NCBI RefSeq assembly: GCF_017814435.1
Contig: NZ_JAGJCB010000022.1
Span: forward strand, 1 to 55,740
Reading direction: 5' to 3'
From: Mariniflexile gromovii
GTDB taxonomy: Bacteria; Bacteroidota; Bacteroidia; Flavobacteriales; Flavobacteriaceae
DNA length: 55,740 nt
The notes under the pieces were generated by a model. That model worked only from the letters and a program-made list of their open reading frames with translations. It searched no databases and was not told the DNA's origin. Below are positions 17,019-26,307 of this stretch, piece by piece (position 1 is the stretch's first letter; the number at the start of each line of letters is the position of its first letter). The position numbers were made by a program, and so were the translations under genes.

Positions 17019-18599
17019 TTAATGAAAAGCAAATTCAGCTTGTGGCCAAGGTGAAGAAATAGGGTCGTTATTTTGAATGGCTCCTGGAGTACTTCTGCCC
17101 TCTTTAATTTGCTGTATAAGTAAATCTTTTAACGCCCTAACCTTATCAGGATGTTTGGCTGCAATATTGTGATGTTCTTTAACATCGGTTTTTAAATTGT
17201 ATAAGATATATTCAGGTAGTGTTTTTTTTTGTTTGGCTGGTTTTCCTGCGGCATCAACTCCTGAGTTCGGAGACACGATTAATTTCCAATCGCCTTTTCT
17301 AATGGCAAATACCCCGAGTTTATCATGATGTATGGTTGCTTCTCTTTTGTAAGCTCCGTTTTGGGTTAACAGAGGTAGCATACTATAGCTATCTTCACCT
17401 TCGTTGTCTTTTAATTTATAATCGATCAGATCGGCAATGGTAGCCATAAAATCTGTAGTACACACTGTGGCATTGCATACCGTATTTGGTTTAATTTTTT
17501 CAGGCCATTTAACTAGAAATGGTACGCGATGTCCTCCTTCTAAATAACTGCCTTTTAATCCACTATAAATATAACTGGGGTTGTGGCCTTTTTTCTTTAA
17601 TAATGGAATGTTTGCTGTGCTTGAGCATCCATTATCACTTGTAAAAACAACCAAAGTGTTTTCTTCTATACCCTGTTCTTTCAGTGTTTTAAAGATATCA
17701 CCCATTAATTCGTCTACCATCATTACAAAATCGGCATACTCATTAACACCACTTTTTCCTTTCCAAGGCGCAATTGGCAATACGGGACTATGCGGTGAAG
17801 GCAATGGTAAGTATATAAAAAACGGCTTTTCTTTGTTTGCATTTTCTTCAATATAAGAAATCGTTTTATCTACAAATGTTGGAAGCACTTGTTCGTGTAC
17901 AAAATCATCAGAAACATCTCCTTTTATCCAACTAGAAAAAGGATATTCGCTTCTTTTTCTTTCCGTTTTTTGGGTTGGAATCATGGTAGCTTTATCATTC
18001 TCTAAATACACAAAAGGTGGCATATTTAAAGAAGCAGGAATCATATAAGTATAATCGAATCCTAAATTTAAAACGCCTGATTTTAAAGGTTCACTAAAAT
18101 CAATTTGATTTATGTCGACTTTATCTGTTCTATCTGAAAAATAAGGATAATCTGGACTGTTATTTTTCATGGTCCAATTCAAGCCAAGATGCCATTTACC
18201 AATACTTGCTGTTTGGTAGCCATGATCTTGAAGTAACTTAGCTACTGTTAATCTGTCTTCCTTTATAAGTATGGGTGAATTTCCCCAGGTTACAAATTCT
18301 TTTAAAGGGGTACGCCAATTATAACGCCCAGTTAAAATACCGTATCTGGTAGGTGTACAAACGGCAGATGAGGTATGAGCATCGGTGAATTTCATGCCTT
18401 CGGCACCCATTTTATCTAAATGCGGTGTAGGGATTTTACCGTTTTCATTATAGATTGTTAAGTCGCCAATACCTAAATCATCTGCTAAAATATAGATGAT
18501 ATTTGGTTTTGGAGATTGTGCAATGGCATTGTTTTTTATGTTTATCAGGTTAAACATTAAGACAATTACGCAGATTGCACTCTTTGTAAATACACCCAT
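17019..18599 (-). CDS. S1 sulfatase (CTPTR type), paralogue of the one at 9864
   Basis: This 526-residue type I sulfatase has a signal peptide (about 1-28), metal ligands in YILADDLG, the formylglycine site C81 in CTPTR, GKWHLG and FTSDNG. It is the same length as the paralogue at 9864-11444 and very similar along its whole length, so the two arose by duplication. Replacing Ser by Thr in the CxPxR motif is tolerated in the family. It lies 26 bases after the EF-hand esterase gene in the long minus-strand operon. The expected role is periplasmic removal of a sulfate ester from a fucan oligosaccharide; the position of the sulfate cannot be read. Confidence 0.94.
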   Translation of the reverse strand: MGVFTKSAICVIVLMFNLINIKNNAIAQSPKPNIIYILADDLGIGDLTIYNENGKIPTPHLDKMGAEGMKFTDAHTSSAVCTPTRYGILTGRYNWRTPLKEFVTWGNSPILIKEDRLTVAKLLQDHGYQTASIGKWHLGLNWTMKNNSPDYPYFSDRTDKVDINQIDFSEPLKSGVLNLGFDYTYMIPASLNMPPFVYLENDKATMIPTQKTERKRSEYPFSSWIKGDVSDDFVHEQVLPTFVDKTISYIEENANKEKPFFIYLPLPSPHSPVLPIAPWKGKSGVNEYADFVMMVDELMGDIFKTLKEQGIEENTLVVFTSDNGCSSTANIPLLKKKGHNPSYIYSGLKGSYLEGGHRVPFLVKWPEKIKPNTVCNATVCTTDFMATIADLIDYKLKDNEGEDSYSMLPLLTQNGAYKREATIHHDKLGVFAIRKGDWKLIVSPNSGVDAAGKPAKQKKTLPEYILYNLKTDVKEHHNIAAKHPDKVRALKDLLIQQIKEGRSTPGAIQNNDPISSPWPQAEFAFH

Positions 18600-18625
18600 A
18601 ATTTTTTTTTAAAATATTAATTGTA

Positions 18626-19765
18626 TTAAAAATTAGAAACAAAATATGCAATGGTTGATTGCTCTATTTCTCCTCGTGTAGGATTGATATCGGCGCCTAC
18701 TTTTCTCCAATTATGCCCCGCGTTTTTAACAATAATAATACTTACAGGAGCACCAATTTTTTCAGCCTTTTCTTCCATGTAATAGGCGTGTTTTACAGGA
18801 ATTGTTGTATCACTATCGCCTTGTATCATCAATAAGGGCGGGCTCGTTTTGGTTAAATAATTAATCGGACTCATTTCTCTGTATAAAGCCAATTTATCTT
18901 TTTCTTTGGTATCTGGCATTAAAATTCTTGGTCCGAATCGGTCTCTAAAGTCTGGTCTATCATCGTGATTAAATAAACTAGATTTTTCAAAATCACAAGG
19001 CCCATACCAAGATACTCCTGCAACCATTTTGTAATCGTAGTTTTTTAGTGATCCATCACCTTCTAAACTTTCAGGCGAACTTAACAACAACATTTGAGCA
19101 ATTTGCCCTCCTGCCGAATCGCCAAAAGCATAAAAGCGGTTCTTATCGATGCTTAATTCCTGATTGTTTTTAGACAAATATCGTAGGGCGTCTTTACAAT
19201 CAATTACACAATCGCGCATTGAAGTGGTACCATCTTTTTCCCAAAGACGGTAACTAACAGACACCACGCAAAACCCTTTATCTAAAAGCGCAGTATGTAC
19301 CGTTTTAAAAGATGCATTAGAAGCACCATGTCTGCTTCCTGCTGCCCAACCACCACCATGCGTATAAATAACTACTGGTAATTTATCGCCTTCCTTTGCG
19401 TTTTTAGGATAATAAATATCTAAGTATAAGTCCTTTTCTTTTGTGACTTTATACAGCACATTTAATTTTCTTTTTCCGTCTGTTTCTAGGTTAGGGATTT
19501 GTATTTTATTTGAATACTCTTCAAAACTAACCTGATTGTCTTGATTGCTATCAAACCGTTTTATTTTTTTCCAGCTGAGTTCGTTTTCTTTTTCGGTAAA
19601 TACACCATCATTATTGGTATCTAATTTTGCCCAAGACTCTTGTATATAAATTTTACGGTATGCCCCGTTTGATTGGTCGTCGGATTGTGCATTAGTTTTA
19701 AAAAATGGCGCCATAAAAATCATGGCTGCTATTAGTATATTCAATCTAGTTTGATTTGGTTTCAT
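18626..19765 (-). CDS. EF-hand alpha/beta-hydrolase (carbohydrate esterase-like)
   Basis: This 379-residue secreted protein has a signal peptide (about 1-27) and two EF-hand calcium loops, [12 protein letters not shown] (about 49-60) and [12 protein letters not shown] (about 72-83). An alpha/beta-hydrolase of the hormone-sensitive-lipase/BD-FAE type follows: oxyanion HGGGW (136-140), nucleophile S217 in GDSAGG, acid D319 in QGDSDT and base H351 in NAGHNW. All catalytic residues are present. It probably removes acetyl groups from fucan oligosaccharides in the periplasm, so that fucosidases and sulfatases can act. It sits between a GH29 gene (56 bases upstream) and a sulfatase (26 bases downstream) in one operon. 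The exact ester is not known. Confidence 0.85.
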   Translation of the reverse strand: MKPNQTRLNILIAAMIFMAPFFKTNAQSDDQSNGAYRKIYIQESWAKLDTNNDGVFTEKENELSWKKIKRFDSNQDNQVSFEEYSNKIQIPNLETDGKRKLNVLYKVTKEKDLYLDIYYPKNAKEGDKLPVVIYTHGGGWAAGSRHGASNASFKTVHTALLDKGFCVVSVSYRLWEKDGTTSMRDCVIDCKDALRYLSKNNQELSIDKNRFYAFGDSAGGQIAQMLLLSSPESLEGDGSLKNYDYKMVAGVSWYGPCDFEKSSLFNHDDRPDFRDRFGPRILMPDTKEKDKLALYREMSPINYLTKTSPPLLMIQGDSDTTIPVKHAYYMEEKAEKIGAPVSIIIVKNAGHNWRKVGADINPTRGEIEQSTIAYFVSNF

Positions 19766-19821
19766 TGTTACGCTTATTAATACTGTTTATTTAAATAAAT
19801 GGAAAACCTATGAGCTAATTA

Positions 19822-21303
19822 TTAAAATGTAAACTTCACCATATCTGGCAATGAAGTGGTTATTTCTACAGGAACAACAACCGTAATTGTTTTTGATTTT
19901 TTATCATAACCAAAATCTATTTTTTGTTTTGTTCTTAATAAAACCACCGATTTTGGTTGCTCTACATTATGTATTTCTATTCGATTTTGTGCATCGGGCA
20001 TTACATAATAATTATTTCCTTTTACTGTTGTAAAATTATTGGTTTTATCTAAAGTTGGCAGTGGCGCAGTTAATTGCACATCATAAATAGCCTCACGTGA
20101 ATGTTGCATCCAAGTCTCCATTTCGGCACAAACTTCATAAAACCAATCCATCATTTCACCATTTCCTTTAGGGGGTACGTTAACTAATAAATTACCACCA
20201 AGCGCTCTACATCGCACGAGTTCTGTAAGAAATTTATTGGTATCCCAATGGTTTGTTTCGCATTCTATACCATAATGCCAATTTGGAGTAAACGTGTTTT
20301 CAGATTTTACACACAATTCCCACCACCAATTCGCTTCGTTTACTACTTTTAGACTTTCGCTTGTGCCATGTCCCAATCCTTCTGGTGTAGCAATATTCCC
20401 TCTAGCAACTAATATGTTTGGTTGCATTTTTTTTAATTCACTGCCTTCTACAGCAACACTTCCATCCCACCACATCACATCAATAGGACCATAATTACTC
20501 ATTAATTCTTTGACTTGATTTATCGACTCCTCACGCTCATTTTTTATCATTTCTTGAGTCAATTTGGGTATGTTATCTACCTTTTCATGCTTATAATTAA
20601 TCGTATATTTTTCACTTTTTGGATGTTCAAACTCTTTGTTTTCATAGGCATAATGCCAATTTGGACCCGAATAATAAAAACCTACTTTTATATTGTTTGC
20701 TCTACAGGCTTCTACATAATCTTTTACTAAATCTCGTCCGTTCATTTTATCGCCTGTATCCCAATCTCCATATTTACTTGGCCATAACGCATAGCCGTCA
20801 TGGTGCCTTGTGGTTAATACCGCATAACCAAAACCTGCTTTTGATGCCGCTTTCATCCATTTGTTTGGATTAAACTTTTCAGGATTCCACATATCGGCAA
20901 TAGCAAACATTTTAGTGGCAGGTTCCATATAGCGACCTGCCTTTTCTTTAGTTTCACTCCATTGAATCGCCCAAGCATCCCCTGTATCGGGATTGGCACT
21001 TGGTAAGCCCCAATGTAAAAAAATCCCTAAGCCAGATTTTCTAAACCATGCCCATTCTGGGTGTTCCTCATCAATTATAACTCTTTTAGCTGTTAATTTA
21101 TGATGTAAGTTTTTTTTAGCCCATGCTCGAAGTTCCTCGGGAGTTTTACCTTCCCAAGGCTTAACTTCTGAAAATCTAGTTTTATGTGTATTAACAGCAA
21201 AAGGATCTTCGGCTAATTTATCTGCTTGTCCCATTACTTTAAAAAAGGAGCACATAACAAGCAGTAAGCCTAAAATTATATTCTGTTTTATTACTTTTAA
21301 CAT
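19822..21303 (-). CDS. GH29-family alpha-L-fucosidase-like enzyme
   Basis: The 493-residue protein has a signal peptide (about 1-26). The GH29 barrel shows GIFLHWG (about 94-100), TRHHDGYALWPS (about 165-176), GFYYSGPNW (208-216) and the nucleophile D280 in IDVMWWDGS, followed by a short C-terminal sandwich. An insertion around residues 103-135 (GDAWAIQWSE, RYMEPATKMF) differs from the other GH29 copies here, so it probably has its own linkage preference. It lies downstream of a sulfatase gene (159-base gap, the longest in this part of the operon, with a TTGGT/ACCAA inverted repeat at 21336-21350) and upstream of the esterase. Predicted periplasmic exo-fucosidase. Confidence 0.88.
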   Translation of the reverse strand: MLKVIKQNIILGLLLVMCSFFKVMGQADKLAEDPFAVNTHKTRFSEVKPWEGKTPEELRAWAKKNLHHKLTAKRVIIDEEHPEWAWFRKSGLGIFLHWGLPSANPDTGDAWAIQWSETKEKAGRYMEPATKMFAIADMWNPEKFNPNKWMKAASKAGFGYAVLTTRHHDGYALWPSKYGDWDTGDKMNGRDLVKDYVEACRANNIKVGFYYSGPNWHYAYENKEFEHPKSEKYTINYKHEKVDNIPKLTQEMIKNEREESINQVKELMSNYGPIDVMWWDGSVAVEGSELKKMQPNILVARGNIATPEGLGHGTSESLKVVNEANWWWELCVKSENTFTPNWHYGIECETNHWDTNKFLTELVRCRALGGNLLVNVPPKGNGEMMDWFYEVCAEMETWMQHSREAIYDVQLTAPLPTLDKTNNFTTVKGNNYYVMPDAQNRIEIHNVEQPKSVVLLRTKQKIDFGYDKKSKTITVVVPVEITTSLPDMVKFTF

Positions 21304-21462
21304 TAGTCTAATTAAATTATTGAATGAAATTCAAGTTGGTTAATTACCAAAAGTATAAGAATTTAGCCTACTCTTTTTTCTCTATTCAACCATTTAATTA
21401 CTAGTTTTGATACCCTAAAAAGTAAACTAGCTCGTTAATTTTTACTAAAGCAGGCATCATTA

Positions 21463-22923
21463 TTACATCTCAATTTTCCCTATTTTTCTATTTTCACTTC
21501 CTTCAGCAATCCCAACATTTAAATCACCAAGTTCTTTTCTGTATTTTTCCACAACTTCCATGAGTTCCTGCACTTTTTCTGGGTACGATTCAATAACATT
21601 AAATCGCTCACCAGGGTCTCTCATCATATTATACAGTTCTGGTTTTTCCACAGTTATATTCAACTTTATTCCACGATGCCCGTCATTACCTGGTTGTGTG
21701 TTATATGAACCATATGTATGTGGTAAAACCAATTTCCAATTCCCTTTTCGTACACCATTTAGATTATTCTTTCCAAAATAATAAAGAATGGTTTCACGCG
21801 GGTTGGATTCAAAATCACCTTTCCAAAGTAATGTGATATCAACACCATCAATCTTATTGTCAGATAATTTGCCATTAGTGATTGAAGCAAAAGTGGGTAA
21901 TAGATCAACCGCACAAGCTAATTTATTACAAACTGTTCCTTTGGGTGTATTTCCTGGCCAACGGATGATAAACGGCACACGTTGTCCGCCCTCCCAACTA
22001 GTAAATTTCCCAGACCTTAACCCTCCTGATGAACCAGCATGATTACCATAACTTAGCCAAGGACCATTATCGGTTGTAAAAATAAAAATGGTATTATCTA
22101 CTAGATTATTTTGTTTTAAGGCTTCATTTATTTCACCTACAGACCAGTCTATTTCCATCATAACATCACCATATAGACCTAGTTCACTTTTGCCTCTAAA
22201 CTTTTTAGATACACCAAGAGGTACATGTCCCATGGTATGCGGAACGTATAAAAAGAAAGGCGTGTCTTTGTTTCTGTTAATAAAATCTACTGCTTTTTCG
22301 GTATAAAGTGTAGTTAGTTTATCCTGATCTTTTAAAGATGAAATTGTTTCAGAAATTTCATTTCCAACTATTAAAGGCAGCTCTGGATAATTTCCACGAC
22401 CTTTACCTTTTGGCAACTTTTCACCTGTAACATTATCATATGGCCACATATCATTAGAATAAGGTAAACCTACAAACTCATCAAAACCATGTTGCAATGG
22501 CAGGAACTCTTTTTGCCATCCTAAATGCCACTTCCCGTAGCAGGCAGTAGCATAACCTTGGGCTTTAAACATTTCGGCAATGGTTAATTCTGATGCATTC
22601 ATTCCAATGGTGTCTTTTGGAAATAAAGCACCCGAAAACCCAATTCTATTAGGGTAGCAACCTGTTAAAATACCCGCGCGTGACGCACTACATACAGGTT
22701 GGGCGGCATAATAATTTGTAAACCGCATACCTTGGCTTGCAATATAATCTATATTGGGCGTTTGAAAACCTGTTGCGCCATAACAGCCAATATCACCATA
22801 GCCTTCATCGTCTATAAATATAACCACAACATTAGGCTTTTTTGTGTTTTGCTTTTGTTTGTGCTGACTATAACCATTAAAAAAAACGGTAGTTAAAAAA
22901 ATTAAAAGGGTATACTTTTTCAT
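21463..22923 (-). CDS. S1 sulfatase (CSASR type)
   Basis: This 486-residue type I sulfatase has a signal peptide (about 1-20), FIDDEGYGD metal ligands, the formylglycine site C78 in CSASR followed by AGILTGCYPNR, YGKWHLGW, and FTTDNGPW. The motif pattern and the YVPHTMGHVPL segment resemble the arylsulfatase A / GalNAc-6-sulfatase branch more than the other sulfatases here. It lies 16 bases after the GH29 lipoprotein gene in the minus-strand operon. The predicted action is desulfation of an imported oligosaccharide in the periplasm. Confidence 0.94.
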   Translation of the reverse strand: MKKYTLLIFLTTVFFNGYSQHKQKQNTKKPNVVVIFIDDEGYGDIGCYGATGFQTPNIDYIASQGMRFTNYYAAQPVCSASRAGILTGCYPNRIGFSGALFPKDTIGMNASELTIAEMFKAQGYATACYGKWHLGWQKEFLPLQHGFDEFVGLPYSNDMWPYDNVTGEKLPKGKGRGNYPELPLIVGNEISETISSLKDQDKLTTLYTEKAVDFINRNKDTPFFLYVPHTMGHVPLGVSKKFRGKSELGLYGDVMMEIDWSVGEINEALKQNNLVDNTIFIFTTDNGPWLSYGNHAGSSGGLRSGKFTSWEGGQRVPFIIRWPGNTPKGTVCNKLACAVDLLPTFASITNGKLSDNKIDGVDITLLWKGDFESNPRETILYYFGKNNLNGVRKGNWKLVLPHTYGSYNTQPGNDGHRGIKLNITVEKPELYNMMRDPGERFNVIESYPEKVQELMEVVEKYRKELGDLNVGIAEGSENRKIGKIEM

Positions 22924-22939
22924 AATTATTTCTCTTATT

Positions 22940-24793
22940 TTATTTAATCGTTGCTTTAACTACAAAACCATTTTTAGCAGTTATAGCTGTTTTTAATTGA
23001 ATTAATAATCCTTCTTCAGTTTGTGACCAATTTTGAATTGGATGACCATTTAAAATACTAACTTCCTGAATGTCGCCGGCAGATTTATTTAAAGAACGAA
23101 TTAAAACCGTATGAGATGATGGCGCTAATGAAATGGCATAAACCGCATTCGCTTTAGTTGTAAACCAAAAATCATTAGTTGTAAAATTACGTTTGAATCC
23201 TTTTGCCGCTCTGTGTCCTGTACCTTCTAAAAGCGTTTCTTCTTCACCTTCATTGGCAATTATCCAACGCGATGTTCCATAAACAGCATCACCATTTACA
23301 GCAATCCACTCGCCCATTTCTAGAAGGCTTTTTGAACTAGCCTCTGGAACATGCCCTTTTCCGTCGGGACCAATATTTAATAGGTAGTTTCCGCCTTTAG
23401 ACATAATATCTACAAAATAGTATAAAAGCTCTTTTGTGCTTTTCCAATCTTGGTCATATTCTTTATAACCCCACGAGTTATTAGTCGTTCCACAGGTTTC
23501 CCAGTATTTATCTAATTTATCATTAGCCGATGGAATTTTATTATCTCCAGCATCTAAATAATCTCCAAAATCCCACCCCACTCTTCTATTTACCAATATA
23601 TTTGGATTGGTGTTGTAAACCATTTTGTAAAATTTGAAAGATTGATCTTCGGTAGTAAACCCTTCACCATCAAACCAAATTAAACGTAGTTTTGGTAGTA
23701 AAGCGATAAGCTCTTGAATTTGAGGGTAACTTTTAGATTCGTAATATGCTGTATGAGTATTCGGGCTAGGGTCCCATAAGTTTTTACCCGAACTGTGTGT
23801 ATAAATGCCCAAAGAATCGTTTATTTTTTTAACGTTTGCATAGTTTCCATCACCCCCATCATTCCAATCGTTTCCATGAGAATAATACACACCAAAATCT
23901 AAACCTTCGCTTAAACAAGCCTCGTACAATTCTTTTACAGCATCGGCTTTGTAAGGTGTGGCATCAACCATATCATAGGTTGAACATTTTGAATCGAACA
24001 AGGCAAATCCGTCGTGATGTTTAGAGGTAATCACCACATATTTCATCCCTGATTGTTTGGCTAATTTGGCGATATTCTGCGCAAAAGATTTATCTGGATT
24101 AAAAGTTTTTGCGAGTTCGGCATATTCTTCTCTTGGAATTTGAAACGCATGCATGAGCCATTCTGCTACTTTTGGTCCTGGGAAAGGCGCATTATTAATT
24201 TTGGTTTCTTTCCAAATGCCACCTGCTTGCGAATACAATCCCCAGTGGATAAACATACCAAACTTGGCTTCTTTAAACCATGCTAAAGCGGCCTGTTTTT
24301 CGGGAGATTCGTGCATTTTCAACCATTCTTGATGATGCACTCCCGTACCTACAGGTGTTTTATATGAAGGTACCAATCTTAATTGATCAAAATTTGCCTC
24401 TGTTTGGATAGTTATTACATGCTGTTTAGAAGCATCGCTAATTTTTATTGATTTATCGAATTCTGAAACAATTTTATCATTATAAGTGGTGTAATCTTGT
24501 TGAAAATCACCTACCAATTCTTGATCATCAATCTTAACTTTTACAAGCGCTAAATTTGTTGGTAAAGCATCAAAAACCACTTGTACTAGGTAGTCTACAG
24601 GATGCTTTATCTCAACATGCCATGTATACGTATTTCCATCTTTTACAGCATCGGCTTTATTTAAAATTACCCAATTTCTTGTTTGGTCGAAAGTTTGAGT
24701 TTTTTCTACTTTTAATGTTTCTTTCTGCTTACAGTTGTAAAACCCTAAAAAGACCATTATTATTAAACTTTGTAAAACTATTTTATTACTCAT
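22940..24793 (-). CDS. GH29 alpha-L-fucosidase, lipoprotein
   Basis: The 617-residue protein has a lipoprotein signal with lipobox Cys21 (GFYNC), so it is membrane-anchored. An extra N-terminal beta-domain (about 30-145) precedes the GH29 barrel. Barrel motifs are GMFIHWG (179-185), TSKHHDGFALFDS (256-268), GVYYSHGNDW (301-310) and the nucleophile D375 in RLIWFDGEG. A C-terminal sandwich (about 510-617) follows. The layout is that of classical GH29 fucosidases, and of the five copies here it is the most canonical. It lies 21 bases after a sulfatase and 16 bases before another, consistent with stepwise removal of sulfate and fucose. Confidence 0.92.
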   Translation of the reverse strand: MSNKIVLQSLIIMVFLGFYNCKQKETLKVEKTQTFDQTRNWVILNKADAVKDGNTYTWHVEIKHPVDYLVQVVFDALPTNLALVKVKIDDQELVGDFQQDYTTYNDKIVSEFDKSIKISDASKQHVITIQTEANFDQLRLVPSYKTPVGTGVHHQEWLKMHESPEKQAALAWFKEAKFGMFIHWGLYSQAGGIWKETKINNAPFPGPKVAEWLMHAFQIPREEYAELAKTFNPDKSFAQNIAKLAKQSGMKYVVITSKHHDGFALFDSKCSTYDMVDATPYKADAVKELYEACLSEGLDFGVYYSHGNDWNDGGDGNYANVKKINDSLGIYTHSSGKNLWDPSPNTHTAYYESKSYPQIQELIALLPKLRLIWFDGEGFTTEDQSFKFYKMVYNTNPNILVNRRVGWDFGDYLDAGDNKIPSANDKLDKYWETCGTTNNSWGYKEYDQDWKSTKELLYYFVDIMSKGGNYLLNIGPDGKGHVPEASSKSLLEMGEWIAVNGDAVYGTSRWIIANEGEEETLLEGTGHRAAKGFKRNFTTNDFWFTTKANAVYAISLAPSSHTVLIRSLNKSAGDIQEVSILNGHPIQNWSQTEEGLLIQLKTAITAKNGFVVKATIK

Positions 24794-24814
24794 TTTAAAT
24801 TATGATTTTTTTTA

Positions 24815-26299
24815 CTAAATATTTTTTGGATTCCAAAAAGGTATGCCTTGCTCTGATAATTGTTTTTCATAGCGTATATGCAGGGGTTGCTTTTTAACTT
24901 TTTTTCTGTTTTCATTAACCATAAACGGAATGGAATTATTCCACCAATCTGTGTATGGTTTTTTGAATTTTGAAACCACTTCAGGATATTCTGCTGCAAT
25001 GTCCTTTGTTTCCCCAGGATCACTAGCCACATCATATAATTCTATATTATTTACAAAGCGCCATTGCTGACTTCTTACTGCCATTTTATGGTATTTAGCC
25101 TCGTTAACCATGCCTGAAGCCCAACGACCGCAATGCGTAAAGAACAAACGATCTTCCCAAACAATTGCTTCATTCTCTAACAAAGGCACTAAAGAAACCC
25201 CTTCTAAGTATTGCGTTTTTTCAGGTAATTTGGCGCCTGCAAGTTCTACAAAGGTTTTATACACATCAACCTGAGCAGTTAACTCGTTACGGTCTATACC
25301 CTCACCCAAAACACCTTTCCAATACCAAAAAAAAGGTACGTGATTACCTCCTTCGTAAGGGGAATTTTTTCCACCTTTAAGATTTGCATTAAAATGTTTT
25401 ACGCGTTTTCCATTTAAAGTGCCACCTAAATGCGTAGCTCCATTGTCGGTTGTAAAAATAACCAAGGTATTTTCTAAAGCGTTCCACTCTTTAAGCTTCT
25501 GCATGAGTACGCCAAAATTGTCGTCTATATTTTCAATCATGCCATATCGTCCTGCAGTCCCTTCATCATAACCCAATTCTAAAAAGCGTTTTTTATAAGC
25601 TTCTGGAGCTACTAAAGGCGCATGAGGTGCATTTAAAGTAATGTATGTGAAATAGGTTTTATTTGCATCAATTTGTTTTTTTGTCCAAGCCAATGCTGCA
25701 TCAAAAAACACGTCGGTGCAAAAACCTTTCGTTTGTACAATGGTTTGATTGTGTAGTAATACATTGTCAAAATAAACGTTTTCTCTATTGGGTGGAAAAT
25801 CACCTAAACCTACTTGACCAATGCCACCTGCACCATGCATGAGCACCTCGTTAAACCCTCTGTTCTGAGGCAAGTATTCGTCTCCATCTCCTAAATGCCA
25901 CTTTCCAAATAATCCTGTTTGATAGCCAGAAGATTGTAAAGCTTCAGGAAAAGTATACACATCTAAAGCCATTCTTTCCCGCTCTAAAACCGTGTGCGTC
26001 ACGCCTACTCTAAATTCGTGAACACCACTCATTAATGCCGCTCTTGTAGGGGCACAAGTGGGACTTACATGGTATTCTGTAAAACGAGTTGATTTTTCGT
26101 AAAAAGCATCAATATTTGGTGTTTTTACCACTTGGTTACCCATGCAAGACAAATCGCCCATACCTTGGTCGTCCGTCATTACAAATATGATGTTTGGACG
26201 ACTATTTTTAAGGCCTTTTGAAGGTATTTGCGCTCCCGAAATATGGGTAAAAAACAAAGCAAGTATTAAAGTTATATTGATTTTTAAGATCATATTCAT
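24815..26299 (-). CDS. S1 sulfatase (CAPTR type)
   Basis: This 494-residue type I sulfatase has a signal peptide (about 1-23; Met3 is an alternative start), MTDDQGMGD metal ligands, the formylglycine site C82 in CAPTR, FGKWHLGDGD and FTTDNGATH. A glycine-rich HGAGGIGQ segment is shared, as HGGGGIGQ, with the sulfatase at 50758-52617. The two therefore belong to one subfamily, although this copy lacks the long C-terminal extension of the other. It lies 8 bases after the upstream sulfatase stop. The role is periplasmic desulfation; the position of the sulfate removed is unknown. Confidence 0.94.
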   Translation of the reverse strand: MNMILKINITLILALFFTHISGAQIPSKGLKNSRPNIIFVMTDDQGMGDLSCMGNQVVKTPNIDAFYEKSTRFTEYHVSPTCAPTRAALMSGVHEFRVGVTHTVLERERMALDVYTFPEALQSSGYQTGLFGKWHLGDGDEYLPQNRGFNEVLMHGAGGIGQVGLGDFPPNRENVYFDNVLLHNQTIVQTKGFCTDVFFDAALAWTKKQIDANKTYFTYITLNAPHAPLVAPEAYKKRFLELGYDEGTAGRYGMIENIDDNFGVLMQKLKEWNALENTLVIFTTDNGATHLGGTLNGKRVKHFNANLKGGKNSPYEGGNHVPFFWYWKGVLGEGIDRNELTAQVDVYKTFVELAGAKLPEKTQYLEGVSLVPLLENEAIVWEDRLFFTHCGRWASGMVNEAKYHKMAVRSQQWRFVNNIELYDVASDPGETKDIAAEYPEVVSKFKKPYTDWWNNSIPFMVNENRKKVKKQPLHIRYEKQLSEQGIPFWNPKNI

Positions 26300-26307
26300 G
26301 ATATATT

